Source: Nitrospira sp. CR1.1 (lineage in GTDB: Bacteria; Nitrospirota; Nitrospiria; Nitrospirales; Nitrospiraceae). From it: 64,000 nucleotides of DNA. The translations under genes and the position numbers were made by a program. This document shows positions 24,590 to 36,730 of the stretch, one piece after another; the first letter of the stretch is position 1; each line of letters starts with the position of its first letter. The stretch spans positions 682,001-746,000 of the forward strand of contig WIAF01000001.1 in the NCBI GenBank assembly GCA_014055465.1, in the 5' to 3' direction. Under the pieces are notes generated by a model. That model was not told the DNA's origin, searched no databases, and saw only the letters and a program-made list of their open reading frames with translations.

Positions 24590-24840
24590 GGGTTCTGTGG
24601 ATGAACGTGGGGAGGGGCGCGGGTAGTGACGATGGAAGATCCTGGCCCATGTTGATGAGATGGTGTATAAGGCAGGGGGCTTTCAGGGATAACGTGAGGG
24701 GACCTGTGCATGAGGCGGCGCGATGAAAGTGGCGATGGGTGGATGTCCACAGGAATGCCGGAAACATTCTCAGCGCAGCATCAATAAAATCGCGCGGGAC
24801 TATGTATTTGTCCACACCTGTGCATAAGCCTGTGAACATT
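24590..24840. other. DnaA-box cluster upstream of dnaA
   Basis: The 348-base gap between the DsrH-like gene and dnaA holds one-mismatch DnaA boxes TGTGGATGA (24596), TTGTCCACA (24808) and TGTGCATAA (24819), plus weaker two-mismatch sites near 24705 and 24743. Three of the sites are within 30 bases of the dnaA start region. It may serve as part of the origin, as a dnaA autoregulatory region, or both. Confidence 0.55.
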
Positions 24841-24862
24841 CGTAAGTGATTGAATTACTAAG

Positions 24863-26206
24863 ATGAATCAGATGTGGAATGACGCGTTGGTGTATATTCA
24901 AGAGAAGGTGCCGAAACAGGTGTATGAAACCTGGTTCACTCCGGTCGTGCTTGATCGGATTGAAGAAACGACGGCCTATCTCGCCGTTCCAAACAAGTTT
25001 TTTGGCGACTGGTTGGGAGAGCATTATCACGATCTGCTGGCGGAAGCGGTGTCGGCCGCCCAGGGCGGCGGACGGATGGATGTCTCGTTCGTGGTCAACC
25101 ATAAGCAAGTCCCCGCCCAGGCACAGCCCGATCAGTCTGCGCCGGATACAGCCGGGCGCGGGTTCGTAGCCTCGCGATCGAAGCGCGGCATTCAGCTGAA
25201 TCCGAAATATACGTTCAAGAGTTTTGTCGTCGGCGCCGGAAACCAGTTTGCCCATGCAGCTTGTATGGCCGTGGCCGAGCAACCGGCGAAAGCCTACAAC
25301 CCGTTATTTCTGTACGGCGGCGTGGGATTGGGGAAAACCCACCTCCTGAATGCCATCGGGAACTATTTGGCCGAACGCAGTGATTTGCGGATCGCCTACC
25401 TGACGACGGAACAGTTTACCAATGAGGTCATCAATTCCATCCGGTACGACAAGATGGTCGACCTGCGGAAGCGGTACCGCAACGTCGATATGTTAATGAT
25501 CGACGACATTCAGTTTTTGGCGGGCAAGGAACGGACGCAGGAAGAATTTTTTCACACCTTCAACACGCTCTATGAAGCTCATAAACAGATCGTCCTCTCC
25601 AGTGATCGTTTTCCGAAGGACATGCCGGATATTGAAGAGCGGCTTCGTTCGCGGTTTGAATGGGGGCTCATCGCCGATCTGCAGCCGCCGGACGTCGAGA
25701 CGCGGATCGCCATCTTGCGCAAAAAATCCGAGGATGAGCGGATTACCCTGCCTGAAGACGTGATCCATTTTCTGGCGACCACGATGAAGAACAACATCCG
25801 TGAGTTGGAGGGCTCTCTGGTGCGAGTCGGCGCCTATTCCTCGCTCACAGGGCAGGCGATCACGCTGGAGATGGCGAAGAACGTCTTGCGCGATCTCATC
25901 GGCGACAAGAAGAAGATCGTCTCCATCGAGGATATCCAGGAGGCAGTGGGATCGAAATATCATGTGAAAATTGCCGACTTGAAATCGCGCCGGCGGAGTA
26001 AAACGCTGGTGCATCCCCGCCAGATCGCCATGTATCTCTGCCGGGAACTCACCGATGCCTCATTTCCGGAGATCGGCCGCCAGTTCGGAGGGAAGGATCA
26101 CACGACGATCATTCACGCCTGCCGGCAGATCACGAAAGCCAGAGAGGCCGACGGCGCCTTGCACACGACGCTGGAAGGCTTGAAAGAAAAGATCTTGAGG
26201 GCGTGA
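24863..26206 (+). CDS. dnaA: Chromosomal replication initiator protein DnaA
   Basis: 447 residues. Domain I at the N-terminus ([20 protein letters not shown]), a short linker (about 83-105), the AAA+ domain with Walker [10 protein letters not shown] (152-160) and Walker [11 protein letters not shown], and the C-terminal DNA-binding domain with the signature [15 protein letters not shown]. Binds TTATCCACA boxes and opens the origin. First gene of dnaA-dnaN-gyrB-gyrA. Confidence 0.98.
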   Translation: MNQMWNDALVYIQEKVPKQVYETWFTPVVLDRIEETTAYLAVPNKFFGDWLGEHYHDLLAEAVSAAQGGGRMDVSFVVNHKQVPAQAQPDQSAPDTAGRGFVASRSKRGIQLNPKYTFKSFVVGAGNQFAHAACMAVAEQPAKAYNPLFLYGGVGLGKTHLLNAIGNYLAERSDLRIAYLTTEQFTNEVINSIRYDKMVDLRKRYRNVDMLMIDDIQFLAGKERTQEEFFHTFNTLYEAHKQIVLSSDRFPKDMPDIEERLRSRFEWGLIADLQPPDVETRIAILRKKSEDERITLPEDVIHFLATTMKNNIRELEGSLVRVGAYSSLTGQAITLEMAKNVLRDLIGDKKKIVSIEDIQEAVGSKYHVKIADLKSRRRSKTLVHPRQIAMYLCRELTDASFPEIGRQFGGKDHTTIIHACRQITKAREADGALHTTLEGLKEKILRA

Positions 26207-26228
26207 GCGCCCTCTGAGGAGACCGACC

Positions 26229-27359
26229 ATGAAGGTACGCATCGCACGAGAGGAATTGTTGACGGGACTGCAGCGCGTGCAGGGTGTCGTGGAAAAACGG
26301 AACACCATGCCGATCCTCTCGAACATTCTGCTGGAAGCGAAGCACGACGGGGCCGAGATCGTCGCGACCGATCTCGAGATCGGCATGCGCGGGTTGTACA
26401 AAGCCACGGTGCTGGAGGCCGGAGGCGTGACCATTTCGGCGCGCAAGTTGTACGAGATCATCAAGGAACTGCCGAGCGGCGAGATTGAGCTCACTTCAGG
26501 AGACAACAATTGGACGACAATCCAATTCGGTAAAAGCCAATTCAAGGTGGTCGGTCTTCCGAGCGGCGATTATCCCGCGCTGCCCTCGATCGAACGGGAG
26601 GGACTGACGCCGCTGGCCGGGGCAGGCCTGCTGGAGTTGATTCGCAAAACCCTGTTTGCCGCCGGCGACAACGACGCCCGCTATATCCTGAACGGCCTGC
26701 TCGTCAGTTTGACGACCACCGAAAAGAAGACGACGCTGTTGCGCCTCGTCGGCACCGACGGTCATCGTCTGGCCGTGGCGGAGCGGGAAGTCGGGAGCCC
26801 GAATGCGAAGCCGCTGGCGCAGGACATCAAGGCGATCATCCCCAAGAAAGCGGCTCAGGAAATGCGGCGCCTCCTCGAAGAAGGCGGCGACGAAGAGCCG
26901 CTGATCGGGTTCACCAAGAATCTTATGATTTTCCGCAAGAGCGGCCTGCTTCTGACGTCCCGCCTCATGGAGGGGAATTATCCCAATTACCAGCAGGTGG
27001 TGCCGAAGGAAAGCGGCAAGCGCATTGCGGTCAATCGAGGCCTGTTGGAGAGCGCCTTGCGGCGCGTGTCGGTGTTGTCCAAGGACAAGGCCAACGCGGT
27101 CAAGGTGTCATTCGCCCCGGGCGGCATGACGCTGTTCTCCAGTAACCCGGATTATGGGGAAGCCACGGAGGAATTGGCGGCTCGTTACGAGGGTGAGGCG
27201 CTTCATACCGGCTTTAACGCCCGATACCTGTTGGACGCCCTCAGCGTCATGGACGGAGAATCGGTCTCGTTGCAGATGGACACGGCCTTGAGCCCCTGCC
27301 TGATTCAGGAGGCCGAGAGCCCGGGATTCAAATGCGTCGTGATGCCGATCAAGATCTGA
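26229..27359 (+). CDS. dnaN: DNA polymerase III sliding clamp (beta subunit)
   Basis: 376 residues, three tandem clamp domains. Typical features: N-terminal MKVRIAREELLTGLQRVQGVVEKR (in parts), TNTMPILSNILLEA-like first domain, TDGHRLAVAER in the second, and the hydrophobic-cleft C-terminus KCVVMPIKI. Forms the ring that tethers replicative polymerase. AGGAG precedes the start, 22 bases after dnaA. Confidence 0.97.
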   Translation: MKVRIAREELLTGLQRVQGVVEKRNTMPILSNILLEAKHDGAEIVATDLEIGMRGLYKATVLEAGGVTISARKLYEIIKELPSGEIELTSGDNNWTTIQFGKSQFKVVGLPSGDYPALPSIEREGLTPLAGAGLLELIRKTLFAAGDNDARYILNGLLVSLTTTEKKTTLLRLVGTDGHRLAVAEREVGSPNAKPLAQDIKAIIPKKAAQEMRRLLEEGGDEEPLIGFTKNLMIFRKSGLLLTSRLMEGNYPNYQQVVPKESGKRIAVNRGLLESALRRVSVLSKDKANAVKVSFAPGGMTLFSSNPDYGEATEELAARYEGEALHTGFNARYLLDALSVMDGESVSLQMDTALSPCLIQEAESPGFKCVVMPIKI

Positions 27360-27366
27360 AACGAGC

Positions 27367-27425
27367 GATCAGCAGTCAGCGTGCCGCGATCGGCAGATCG
27401 TCCCATGCTGTGAGCTGATGGCTGA
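27367..27425. repeat. Imperfect inverted repeat between dnaN and gyrB
   Basis: TCAGCAGTCAGC (27369-27380) and GCTGATGGCTGA (27414-27425) are complementary except for two central bases (TCAGC-NN-TCAGC). A smaller CGATCGGCAGATCG palindrome lies between. No U-tract. The position is where many bacteria carry recF. Confidence 0.5.
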
Positions 27426-27453
27426 AGACTGAACGCATCGACCAAGGAGCTGA

Positions 27454-29928
<2,475 letters not shown>

Positions 29929-29974
29929 CCGGTCCTGATCGCGAAGACGACAACTTGGTTCTGTGAATTCGTAG

Positions 29975-30093
29975 GATGCTTAAAATGGCGCTTCGGCAAG
30001 GCCGCAGGCGAGAGAGGACCGGAGGCGTACCCTCAGGGGTACGTTGAGGACCTTCTCGAGCCGAGAACGAAGCCGAGGGACATTTTCAGCATC
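29975..30093 (+). repeat. 119-bp dispersed palindromic repeat, copy 2
   Basis: Lies between gyrB and gyrA. The ends GGATGCTTAAAATG and CATTTTCAGCATCC are complementary with one mismatch; the centre is GTACCC-TCAG-GGGTAC. The element shares its core blocks with the inverted copy at 17260-17378 while the terminal arms differ in sequence but stay self-complementary. No open reading frame. Confidence 0.75.
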
Positions 30094-30105
30094 CATGGAG
30101 GGTAG

Positions 30106-32568
30106 ATGCCGCCAGATGAACGCTTAGGTCAAATTGCGATCGAAGACGAGATGCGTTCGTCGTATCTCGACTACGCGATGAGCGTGATCGTCGGACGCGC
30201 GCTGCCCGACGTGCGGGACGGCTTGAAGCCGGTCCACCGTCGCATTTTGCACGGTATGAACGAGATGGGGCTGGCCGCCAATCGGCCCTACCGCAAGTCG
30301 GCGAAAATCGTGGGCGAGATCATGGGTAATTACCATCCCCATGGCGACTCGGCGATTTACGACACCCTGGTGCGCATGGCGCAGAACTTCAACATGCGCT
30401 ACATGCTGGTGGACGGCCAGGGCAACTACGGGTCGATGGACGGCGACGCGGCGGCGGCCATGCGGTACACCGAAGCCCGATTGACCAAGCTGGCCGAAGA
30501 GTTGCTGGCGGATATTGAAAAGGAAACGGTCGATTTCGGTCCCAACTACGACGAGTCGCGTGTCGAGCCGCTGGTCTTGCCCTCCCGGGTGCCGAATCTG
30601 CTGGTCAACGGAGCGGGCGGCATTGCCGTCGGCTATGCGACGAACATTCCGACGCATAATCTGGGCGAAGTCATCGAAGGATTGCTCTTGCTGTTGGAGA
30701 ATCCCGACGTGACGATTGCGCAGCTGATGAAAAAAATCCCCGGGCCGGATTTTCCCACCGCCGGATTCATCTACGGCACGTCCGGCATTAAGGATGCCTA
30801 TGAAACGGGGCGCGGGCTGCTCACGGTCCGGGCCAAGGTCGCCATCGAGACGGACGAACGCACCGATCGCGAGCGGTTGATCATTACCGAAATTCCGTAC
30901 CAGGTGAACAAGTCGAAGCTGATCGAGAAAATTGCCGACCTGGCGCAGGAAGACCGCGTGACGGGCATTTCCGATATCCGGGACGAGTCCGATCGCGAAG
31001 GAGTCCGGGTGGTCATCGAGCTGAAGCGCAATGAGATTCCGCTCGTGGTGTTGAACAATTTGTATAAACACAGTCAGCTGCAGACGACCTTTGGCGTCAA
31101 CATGCTGGCGCTCGTCAACAACCGGCCCGAGGTGCTGAACCTCAAGCGGATTCTGGAGGCTTTTGTCGAGCACCGGCGCGAAGTGGTCGTGCGGCGCACG
31201 GCGTACGATTTGCGCAAGGCAGAGGAACGCGCCCATATCCTCGAAGGGCTCAAGATCGCCCTGGACAATCTGGATGCCGTCATTGCCCTCATCCGGCGTT
31301 CGCAATCGCCAGACGTGGCGCGCGCGGGCCTGATGCAGCAGTTCCGATTGTCTGAAATCCAGGCCAATGCCATTCTCGACATGCGTCTCCAGCGGCTCAC
31401 GCAACTGGAGCGCGACAAGTTGGTGGAAGAGTATCGTGAAGTGCTGAAGACGATTGAATACCTGCGCTCAGTCCTCGGCAGTGAAGCGTTGGTGCGCAAG
31501 ATCATCCGCGATGAACTGACGGAGATCAAAGAGAAGTATCAGGACGAACGCCGCACGAAGATTGTCAAAGAAGAAGCGGAGTTGACGCTCGAAGACCTGA
31601 TTGCCGAAGAGGAAGTCGTCGTGACGATCTCCCATGCCGGGTACATCAAGCGGAACGCGGTCACGCTCTATCGCGCGCAACGGCGGGGCGGCAAAGGCAA
31701 GATTGCCATGGGGATCAAGGAAGAGGATTTTGTCGAAACCCTCTTCACGGCCTCCACGCACGACGCCCTGCTGTTCTTTACCGACGCGGGCAAGGTCTAT
31801 TGGCTCAAGGTGCACGAAATTCCCGAAGCAAGCCGGGCCGCCAAAGGCAAGGCGCTGGTCAATCTGTTGGCCCTCTCCAAAGACGAAAAGGTCACGGCAA
31901 CCCTGCCGGTGAAAGAGTATCGCGCCGATCGGTTTGTCATCATGGGCACGAAGCAGGGCGTCATCAAGAAGACGGAACTATCGGCCTACAGCAATCCGCG
32001 CCAGGGCGGCATCATCGCACTGTCGCTCGATGCGGGTGATAAATTGATCGGCGTGGATCTCACCGACGGCCAGCGCGAGATTCTGTTAGGCACGAAGCAG
32101 GGCATCACCATCCGCTTCAAGGAGGAAGATGTGCGTGCCATGGGGCGCACGGCTCACGGCGTGCGCGGGATTACCCTCGAGCCAGGCGATGAAGTCATCG
32201 GCATGGAAACCATCACACCCGATTCCACCACGGCGATTCTCACCGTCACCGAAGGCGGTTACGGGAAGCGCACGCCGGTGAACGAGTATCGCGTGCAGGG
32301 CCGCGGTGGCAAAGGCATCATCAGCGTCAAGACCACGGAGCGGAACGGCGCGGCCGTCGGATTCCTCCAGGTTCGGGACGAAGATGAAATCATGCTGATG
32401 GCGGCGCAGGGCAAAGTGCTGCGCTGCAAGGTGGACGACATCCGTGAAATCGGGCGCAACACGCAAGGGGTGCGTCTGCTGGATATGGATGGTGATGAGG
32501 ATCGCGTGGTCGCCGTGGTGCGGTTGGTCGAACGCGAAGAAGGGGTGCCCGAAGAGGGCGAGTCGTGA
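30106..32568 (+). CDS. gyrA: DNA gyrase subunit A
   Basis: 820 residues. Catalytic Tyr121 in [11 protein letters not shown]; the quinolone-determining region has Ser and Asp at the usual positions (HGDSAIYDT), i.e. the wild-type state. The C-terminal beta-pinwheel contains the GyrA box QRRGGKG, which distinguishes it from ParC, and repeated TxxGYGKRT-like blades. Ends in an acidic tail ([12 protein letters not shown]). GGAGG precedes the ATG, 12 bases after the end of the dispersed repeat. Confidence 0.98.
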   Translation: MPPDERLGQIAIEDEMRSSYLDYAMSVIVGRALPDVRDGLKPVHRRILHGMNEMGLAANRPYRKSAKIVGEIMGNYHPHGDSAIYDTLVRMAQNFNMRYMLVDGQGNYGSMDGDAAAAMRYTEARLTKLAEELLADIEKETVDFGPNYDESRVEPLVLPSRVPNLLVNGAGGIAVGYATNIPTHNLGEVIEGLLLLLENPDVTIAQLMKKIPGPDFPTAGFIYGTSGIKDAYETGRGLLTVRAKVAIETDERTDRERLIITEIPYQVNKSKLIEKIADLAQEDRVTGISDIRDESDREGVRVVIELKRNEIPLVVLNNLYKHSQLQTTFGVNMLALVNNRPEVLNLKRILEAFVEHRREVVVRRTAYDLRKAEERAHILEGLKIALDNLDAVIALIRRSQSPDVARAGLMQQFRLSEIQANAILDMRLQRLTQLERDKLVEEYREVLKTIEYLRSVLGSEALVRKIIRDELTEIKEKYQDERRTKIVKEEAELTLEDLIAEEEVVVTISHAGYIKRNAVTLYRAQRRGGKGKIAMGIKEEDFVETLFTASTHDALLFFTDAGKVYWLKVHEIPEASRAAKGKALVNLLALSKDEKVTATLPVKEYRADRFVIMGTKQGVIKKTELSAYSNPRQGGIIALSLDAGDKLIGVDLTDGQREILLGTKQGITIRFKEEDVRAMGRTAHGVRGITLEPGDEVIGMETITPDSTTAILTVTEGGYGKRTPVNEYRVQGRGGKGIISVKTTERNGAAVGFLQVRDEDEIMLMAAQGKVLRCKVDDIREIGRNTQGVRLLDMDGDEDRVVAVVRLVEREEGVPEEGES

Positions 32569-32604
32569 TTCCGTGACCGGCGGGGGAATCAGGCGGCCCT
32601 CACC

Positions 32605-33216
32605 ATGGTTATGAACCACCAGAATCCGCCGCCGGGCGGGGTTCCCGCGAGGCCTTCCGGTAAGCGTCCGCTGGATACGGTTGTGAAATTGGCGCTGGGC
32701 GTCCTGTTCAGCTCTTTTGCCCTGATCTGGGGCGGCATGTTTCTCAGCCGGCCGGATCGGTCCATTCCTCCTTACAGCATCGGGTCTCAGGAGCGCGCGA
32801 TCGTCGCGGTGCACGTACCCTCCTGGACCAGCGATACTGAGATCGAAACGTTGATCGAGCGATTCCGGAAGGTTGCGGCGGAAACCCGGAATTTCGGCAG
32901 CATGAAAATCCAGCCGACGACTCCGGACGATCCCAAAGGCCGCTACCAGCACATTGCGATTTATATCTTCACCGACGAGGGGTGGACGGAACCGGAAATC
33001 CTGCACAGGTATGTGACGGGCGAGGACCCGGCGGTGCGGGACGGATTTGAGGGATCGGTACGTGGCTCCTACCGGCTGGACGAGCAGGAGGAGGAAGGCC
33101 GTATCGGGCCGGTTCCGAAAGGCAAAGACAGCGCGGCCACCGCAGCGTATTCGCGGCAGTTGTTCAAGGGATCCGTCGCGAAGCGTCAGGCGTCACAGAC
33201 AACGCCTGCACCATGA
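32605..33216 (+). CDS. Hypothetical membrane-anchored protein, 203 aa
   Basis: A Pro-rich N-terminus, one membrane segment near residues 27-46 (VKLALGVLFSSFALIWGGMF), then a soluble domain of about 150 residues (AIVAVHVPSWTSDTEIETLIERF, GRYQHIAIYIFTDEGW, in parts) that presumably lies outside the membrane. A second ATG two codons later is equally possible. I do not recognise the family. It follows gyrA by 36 bases and overlaps the dciA gene by 53 bases tail to tail. Confidence 0.7.
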   Translation: MVMNHQNPPPGGVPARPSGKRPLDTVVKLALGVLFSSFALIWGGMFLSRPDRSIPPYSIGSQERAIVAVHVPSWTSDTEIETLIERFRKVAAETRNFGSMKIQPTTPDDPKGRYQHIAIYIFTDEGWTEPEILHRYVTGEDPAVRDGFEGSVRGSYRLDEQEEEGRIGPVPKGKDSAATAAYSRQLFKGSVAKRQASQTTPAP

Positions 33217-33658
33217 CGGCCGCGAGTTGTTCCCGGAGGGCCGGATCCTGAATGGCCTGCGTGTGGAGCGTGGCTTCCCGCACCAATTCGGCGCTCGGCT
33301 GGGATGGAGTGGCTTCGAGGGCTCCGGCCGGCGGGCTTGTTACCCGCTCCGCAGAAAACTCCCCAATGCGCAGCACGATGTCAGTCACCAGCGTGTCCCC
33401 GGCCATCCCGTTCACCTTGTCCAGCAGCACCGGCTTAAGAAAAGTCAGTTGCTGCAGCCACACGGAGTTCTGGACATAGACGTGGAGTTTTTTGAATCGG
33501 ATTTGGTCGGGGCGCGTGTGGGTCGCGATCGGTTCGCCCACGATGTCGGGCCAATGGCGTCGCAGGCGTGCCTCAAAGAGTTTGCTCTCCAGGCCCAACC
33601 GATGGGCGACACCTGCTAGAATGGTGCCGAAGGAATCAAGCCGGCTGTGTCCTCGCAT
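33164..33658 (-). CDS. dciA: DUF721/DciA-family replicative helicase operator
   Basis: 164 residues. The N-terminal DUF721 domain shows LGLESKLFEARLRRHWPDIVGEPIA (in parts) and VWLQQLTFLKPVLLDKVN, followed by a variable Pro-rich tail. DciA proteins load or operate the replicative helicase in bacteria without DnaC. Its place 8-10 kb from the origin fits. It is oppositely oriented to the surrounding genes and overlaps its left neighbour at the 3' end. Confidence 0.8.
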   Translation of the reverse strand: MRGHSRLDSFGTILAGVAHRLGLESKLFEARLRRHWPDIVGEPIATHTRPDQIRFKKLHVYVQNSVWLQQLTFLKPVLLDKVNGMAGDTLVTDIVLRIGEFSAERVTSPPAGALEATPSQPSAELVREATLHTQAIQDPALREQLAAVMVQALSVTPDASRRIP

Positions 33659-33710
33659 GGCGGCATCATATCAAAATGCGGGTGGGTGAAACAGCAGTCG
33701 CCGCTTCAAC

Positions 33711-34190
33711 ATGACCAAGACGCAGGATAAAGACGATCAGTACCAAGTGGTGGCCACCAACCGGAAGGCCTACCATGACTACTTTATCGAGGAGAAGTTC
33801 GAGGCCGGCGTCATCCTCCGTGGAACCGAGGTGAAGTCGCTGCGCGAGGGCCGTGTGAACCTCCAGGACAGTTATGCGTCGGTCGATGACGGTGAGGTGT
33901 ACCTGAATCACTGCCACATTAGCCCCTACTCGCACGGCAACCTGATGAACCATGATCCGCTCCGAAAGCGGAAGCTCCTGCTGCATCGCAAGGAAATCAA
34001 CAAACTGATCGGGAAAACCCAGCTCAAGGGTCTGACCCTCGTCCCTCTGCGCATCTACTTTTCCAAACGCGGCCACGCGAAGGTGGAGCTGGCCCTCGCC
34101 AAAGGGAAAAAGCAGTACGATCGCCGCGAGTCCATCAAGGCTCGTGAGGCTGGCCGCGAAGTCGAACGGGCGATCAAGAGCCGGAAATAG
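33711..34190 (+). CDS. smpB: SsrA-binding protein SmpB
   Basis: 159 residues with the OB-fold core: [45 protein letters not shown], and the basic C-terminal tail ([24 protein letters not shown]). It delivers tmRNA to stalled ribosomes. No tmRNA gene was found in the adjacent 315 bases. Confidence 0.96.
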   Translation: MTKTQDKDDQYQVVATNRKAYHDYFIEEKFEAGVILRGTEVKSLREGRVNLQDSYASVDDGEVYLNHCHISPYSHGNLMNHDPLRKRKLLLHRKEINKLIGKTQLKGLTLVPLRIYFSKRGHAKVELALAKGKKQYDRRESIKAREAGREVERAIKSRK

Positions 34191-34505
34191 CGGATTCCCA
34201 CTTCCTGATTGGCCGGTGCGCCGTCTCTTCCTGCCGAGTTGAATCTCGTGAGAGGCCTTGCCCCCTGGTTCGGCCAGATGCCCCTTCTTGCTGGCAGGGT
34301 GTTCCTTCGGGGAGGCTTCTCTTGCGCTCGCGTAACGTAAAGGTTGGTCCATGGACAAACCCCGGAGAGGTATGCGCGAGGGAGATATTTGCTCTTGACT
34401 TTGTCCTAACTAGAACTATTATAGTGGGGTGCAGGCAGCCTGGGGGCCGCCGCGTCCCCGAGTTGAAATCGAGGACGTTTGGTGACTTCAACCAGGAGGG
34501 GTTCC
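34191..34505 (+). promoter_or_regulatory. Intergenic region with probable promoter of the DoxX operon
   Basis: 315 bases without a gene. TTGACT (34395) and TATTAT (34417) with 16-bp spacing lie about 85 bases before the DoxX ATG. An ACTA-N9-TAGT inverted motif (34409-34425) overlaps the -10 and could be an operator. Nothing else recognised. Confidence 0.45.
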
Positions 34506-34952
34506 ATGAAGGCGCTTTTTTCGACTGATGATAGCTGGGCCGGTGCGATTTTGCGGCTGACCCTGGGGCTGGTGATGCTTCCCCATGGCGCTCAAAAGTT
34601 GCTGGGAATGTTCGGCGGGGTCGGATTCGATGGCACCATGGGATATTTTACTCAAAAAATGGGACTACCCTGGATCATCGGGTTTCTCGTCATCATGGGG
34701 GAGTTTTTCGGCAGCTTGGGGTTATTGGCCGGTCTATTGACGAGATTCACGGCTGCCAGCTTCATCGTGAGCATGCTTGGGGCTATTGTGACGGTGCACC
34801 TGCCGGTCGGCTTTTTTATGAATTGGTCCGGACAGCAGCAGGGCGAAGGATACGAGTATCACCTGCTGGTGATCGGATTGGCCGCAGCCTTGCTGGTGAC
34901 GGGAGCCGGTCGAGGGTCAGCGGATAAGCTCATCGCGGAACGGCTCGCCTAA
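34506..34952 (+). CDS. DoxX family membrane protein, paralogue 1
   Basis: 148 residues, four membrane segments, typical DoxX motifs GAQKLLGMF, FTQKMGLPWII, GLLAGLLTRFTAASF and GEGYEYHLLVIG. The ATG at 34506 is preceded by AGGAGGGG; an earlier in-frame GTG is not supported. DoxX proteins have been linked to quinone-related or oxidative-stress functions, but no reaction is certain. It opens a run of redox genes and is a close paralogue of the gene at 49449. Confidence 0.88.
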   Translation: MKALFSTDDSWAGAILRLTLGLVMLPHGAQKLLGMFGGVGFDGTMGYFTQKMGLPWIIGFLVIMGEFFGSLGLLAGLLTRFTAASFIVSMLGAIVTVHLPVGFFMNWSGQQQGEGYEYHLLVIGLAAALLVTGAGRGSADKLIAERLA

Positions 34953-34973
34953 GGCAGAAAGGGTACTACAGCG

Positions 34974-35831
34974 ATGTTGGTTGTACTGGGCGCCACAGGA
35001 CATACGGGATCGGTCGTTGCGGAGAGGGTGCTGGAACGAAAACAGCCATTGCGGATCGTGGTGCGCTCGGCTGAGAGAGGGACGAGCTGGGCAGCCAGGG
35101 GAGTGGAAGTGGCCGTTGCCTCGCTGGATGACCAGGCTGCTCTGACGAAGGCGTTGCAAGGAGCATCGAGCGTGTATCTGCTGATCCCGCCGAACTATGG
35201 CGCGACGTCGTGGCTTGCCGAACAGCGGCGGCGGATAGACCGGATCGCGGAAGCCGTGAAGGCGAGCGGGATTGCCCAGGTGGTGTTGTTATCGTCGATC
35301 GGCGGACAGCTTCCGGAAGGAACGGGGCCGATTCGCGCTGCTCGGTATGGCGAGCAAGCACTGACCGCGGTGGCGCGTCATGTAACGATTCTGCGGCCCG
35401 GTTACTTTATGGATAACTGGGCGTCTGGCATCGGGTTGGCAAAGGAACAGGGCCTGCTGCCCTCCTTCATTCCGTCCCGGCTGAAGATGCCGATGATATC
35501 CACGGAGGACATCGGTCGTGTGGCGGCGGATCGCTTGATGGCCGCAGGCAGGGGCCATACGATTGTAGAACTCGCGGGTCCGGAAGAGTACAGTCCTGAG
35601 CAGGCGGCCAGCGCGTTGAGCAGGATTCTCGGGCGAGCGGTCGTCGTCCAGGACGCGCCGCTGAGCGCGGTGGTCCCGACATTCACGTCATTCGGGTTCT
35701 CCACCGAAGCGGCTGGATTGTTTGAAGAGATGTACGCATCTTTTTCCAAGGGCGCCGTTGGGTATGAGCGTCCCGAGTCCCTCGTGCGGGGAACGATCTC
35801 TCTCGCAGAGGCCTTGCGGGAGATGGTGTAA
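34974..35831 (+). CDS. NmrA-like atypical short-chain dehydrogenase (NAD(P)-binding)
   Basis: 285 residues. The nucleotide-binding motif GATGHTGSVVAERVL is at the very N-terminus, followed by RIVVRSAERG; the usual Tyr-x3-Lys catalytic pair of classical SDRs is not evident, which fits the NmrA/quinone-oxidoreductase-2 group of sensors or reductases. Cytoplasmic. It starts 21 bases after DoxX and is likely co-transcribed. Confidence 0.85.
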   Translation: MLVVLGATGHTGSVVAERVLERKQPLRIVVRSAERGTSWAARGVEVAVASLDDQAALTKALQGASSVYLLIPPNYGATSWLAEQRRRIDRIAEAVKASGIAQVVLLSSIGGQLPEGTGPIRAARYGEQALTAVARHVTILRPGYFMDNWASGIGLAKEQGLLPSFIPSRLKMPMISTEDIGRVAADRLMAAGRGHTIVELAGPEEYSPEQAASALSRILGRAVVVQDAPLSAVVPTFTSFGFSTEAAGLFEEMYASFSKGAVGYERPESLVRGTISLAEALREMV

Positions 35832-35845
35832 GAAAGGAGGCCGAG

Positions 35846-36730
35846 ATGCGAACCGAGACCATCACCACCAAAGAGCTCGTGGGAGTCTATCAGGCAGGGT
35901 CTCAGCATATGGTCGGGGACGGGTTTCCGGTGCGGAACATGATTCCGGGCGCCGGGGTTGAGGAACAATTGTCTCCCTTTTTGATGCTCGATTATATGGG
36001 GCCGGAGGAATTTCCGCCGACCTCTCGCCGGCTCGGCGTGGGTGAACATCCACATCGGGGGTTCGAAACAGTGACGATCATGTATCACGGAACAGTGGCG
36101 CATCGTGACTCGACGGGCAGCGGAGGCGTCATCGGCCCCGGCGATGTGCAGTGGATGACGGCCGCATCCGGCCTCGTGCACGAGGAGCTGCATGAGAAAG
36201 AGTTTGCGAAAACAGGCGGCCTTTTGGAAGGGGTTCAACTGTGGGTGAACCTCCCGAAGGCGTTCAAGATGACGCCGCCGCGGTATCAGACCTTGCATAG
36301 CAGCGATATTCCGACGGTGGAACTCGGCGGAGGAGCTGGCCGGCTGCGCGTGATTGCCGGAGAATTTCGCGGAGTGACAGGGCCGGCGAAGACCTTCAGC
36401 CCGGTCCACCTGTATGACTTGCGCCTGGCGGCAGGTCACCGGGTGGAACTCGATTTGCCCGAGGGATTCAATTCATCCCTGTTCGTGCTCCACGGGCAGG
36501 TGGTGGTGAACGGGTCTCAGGCGGTGGAGGAGGTGGAAATTGGGCTGTTCGGACAACAGGGTGAGCGGGTGGTGCTGGAGGCAAAGCAAGAGGCCACCAT
36601 GCTTGTGCTGAGCGGAGAGCCCATTGCGGAGCCGATTGCCCGCTACGGTCCGTTTGTGATGAACACGCGCGAGGAGATCATTCAGGCCGTGCAGGATTAC
36701 CAAGCGGGAAAGATGGGACATTTGTCATGA
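35846..36730 (+). CDS. Pirin family protein (bicupin)
   Basis: 294 residues. N-terminal cupin with DYMGPEEFPP, GVGEHPHRGFETVTIMY and HRDSTGSGGVIGPGDVQWMTA, where the His residues (HPHRG) and the later Glu-Glu-Leu-His are the metal ligands; C-terminal pirin domain around residues 165-290. Some pirins are quercetinases; the role here is open. AAAGGAGG precedes the start. The stop overlaps the next gene (ATGA). Confidence 0.92.
   Translation: MRTETITTKELVGVYQAGSQHMVGDGFPVRNMIPGAGVEEQLSPFLMLDYMGPEEFPPTSRRLGVGEHPHRGFETVTIMYHGTVAHRDSTGSGGVIGPGDVQWMTAASGLVHEELHEKEFAKTGGLLEGVQLWVNLPKAFKMTPPRYQTLHSSDIPTVELGGGAGRLRVIAGEFRGVTGPAKTFSPVHLYDLRLAAGHRVELDLPEGFNSSLFVLHGQVVVNGSQAVEEVEIGLFGQQGERVVLEAKQEATMLVLSGEPIAEPIARYGPFVMNTREEIIQAVQDYQAGKMGHLS

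Noticed and set aside
24661-24675. Additional DnaA box GGTGTATAA
   Set aside because: Two mismatches at conserved positions and no second site nearby in phase; too weak to count.
34191-34505. tmRNA or tRNA gene after smpB
   Set aside because: No tmRNA 5' or 3' consensus and no TPsiC-like segment was found; only a promoter and an inverted motif are visible.
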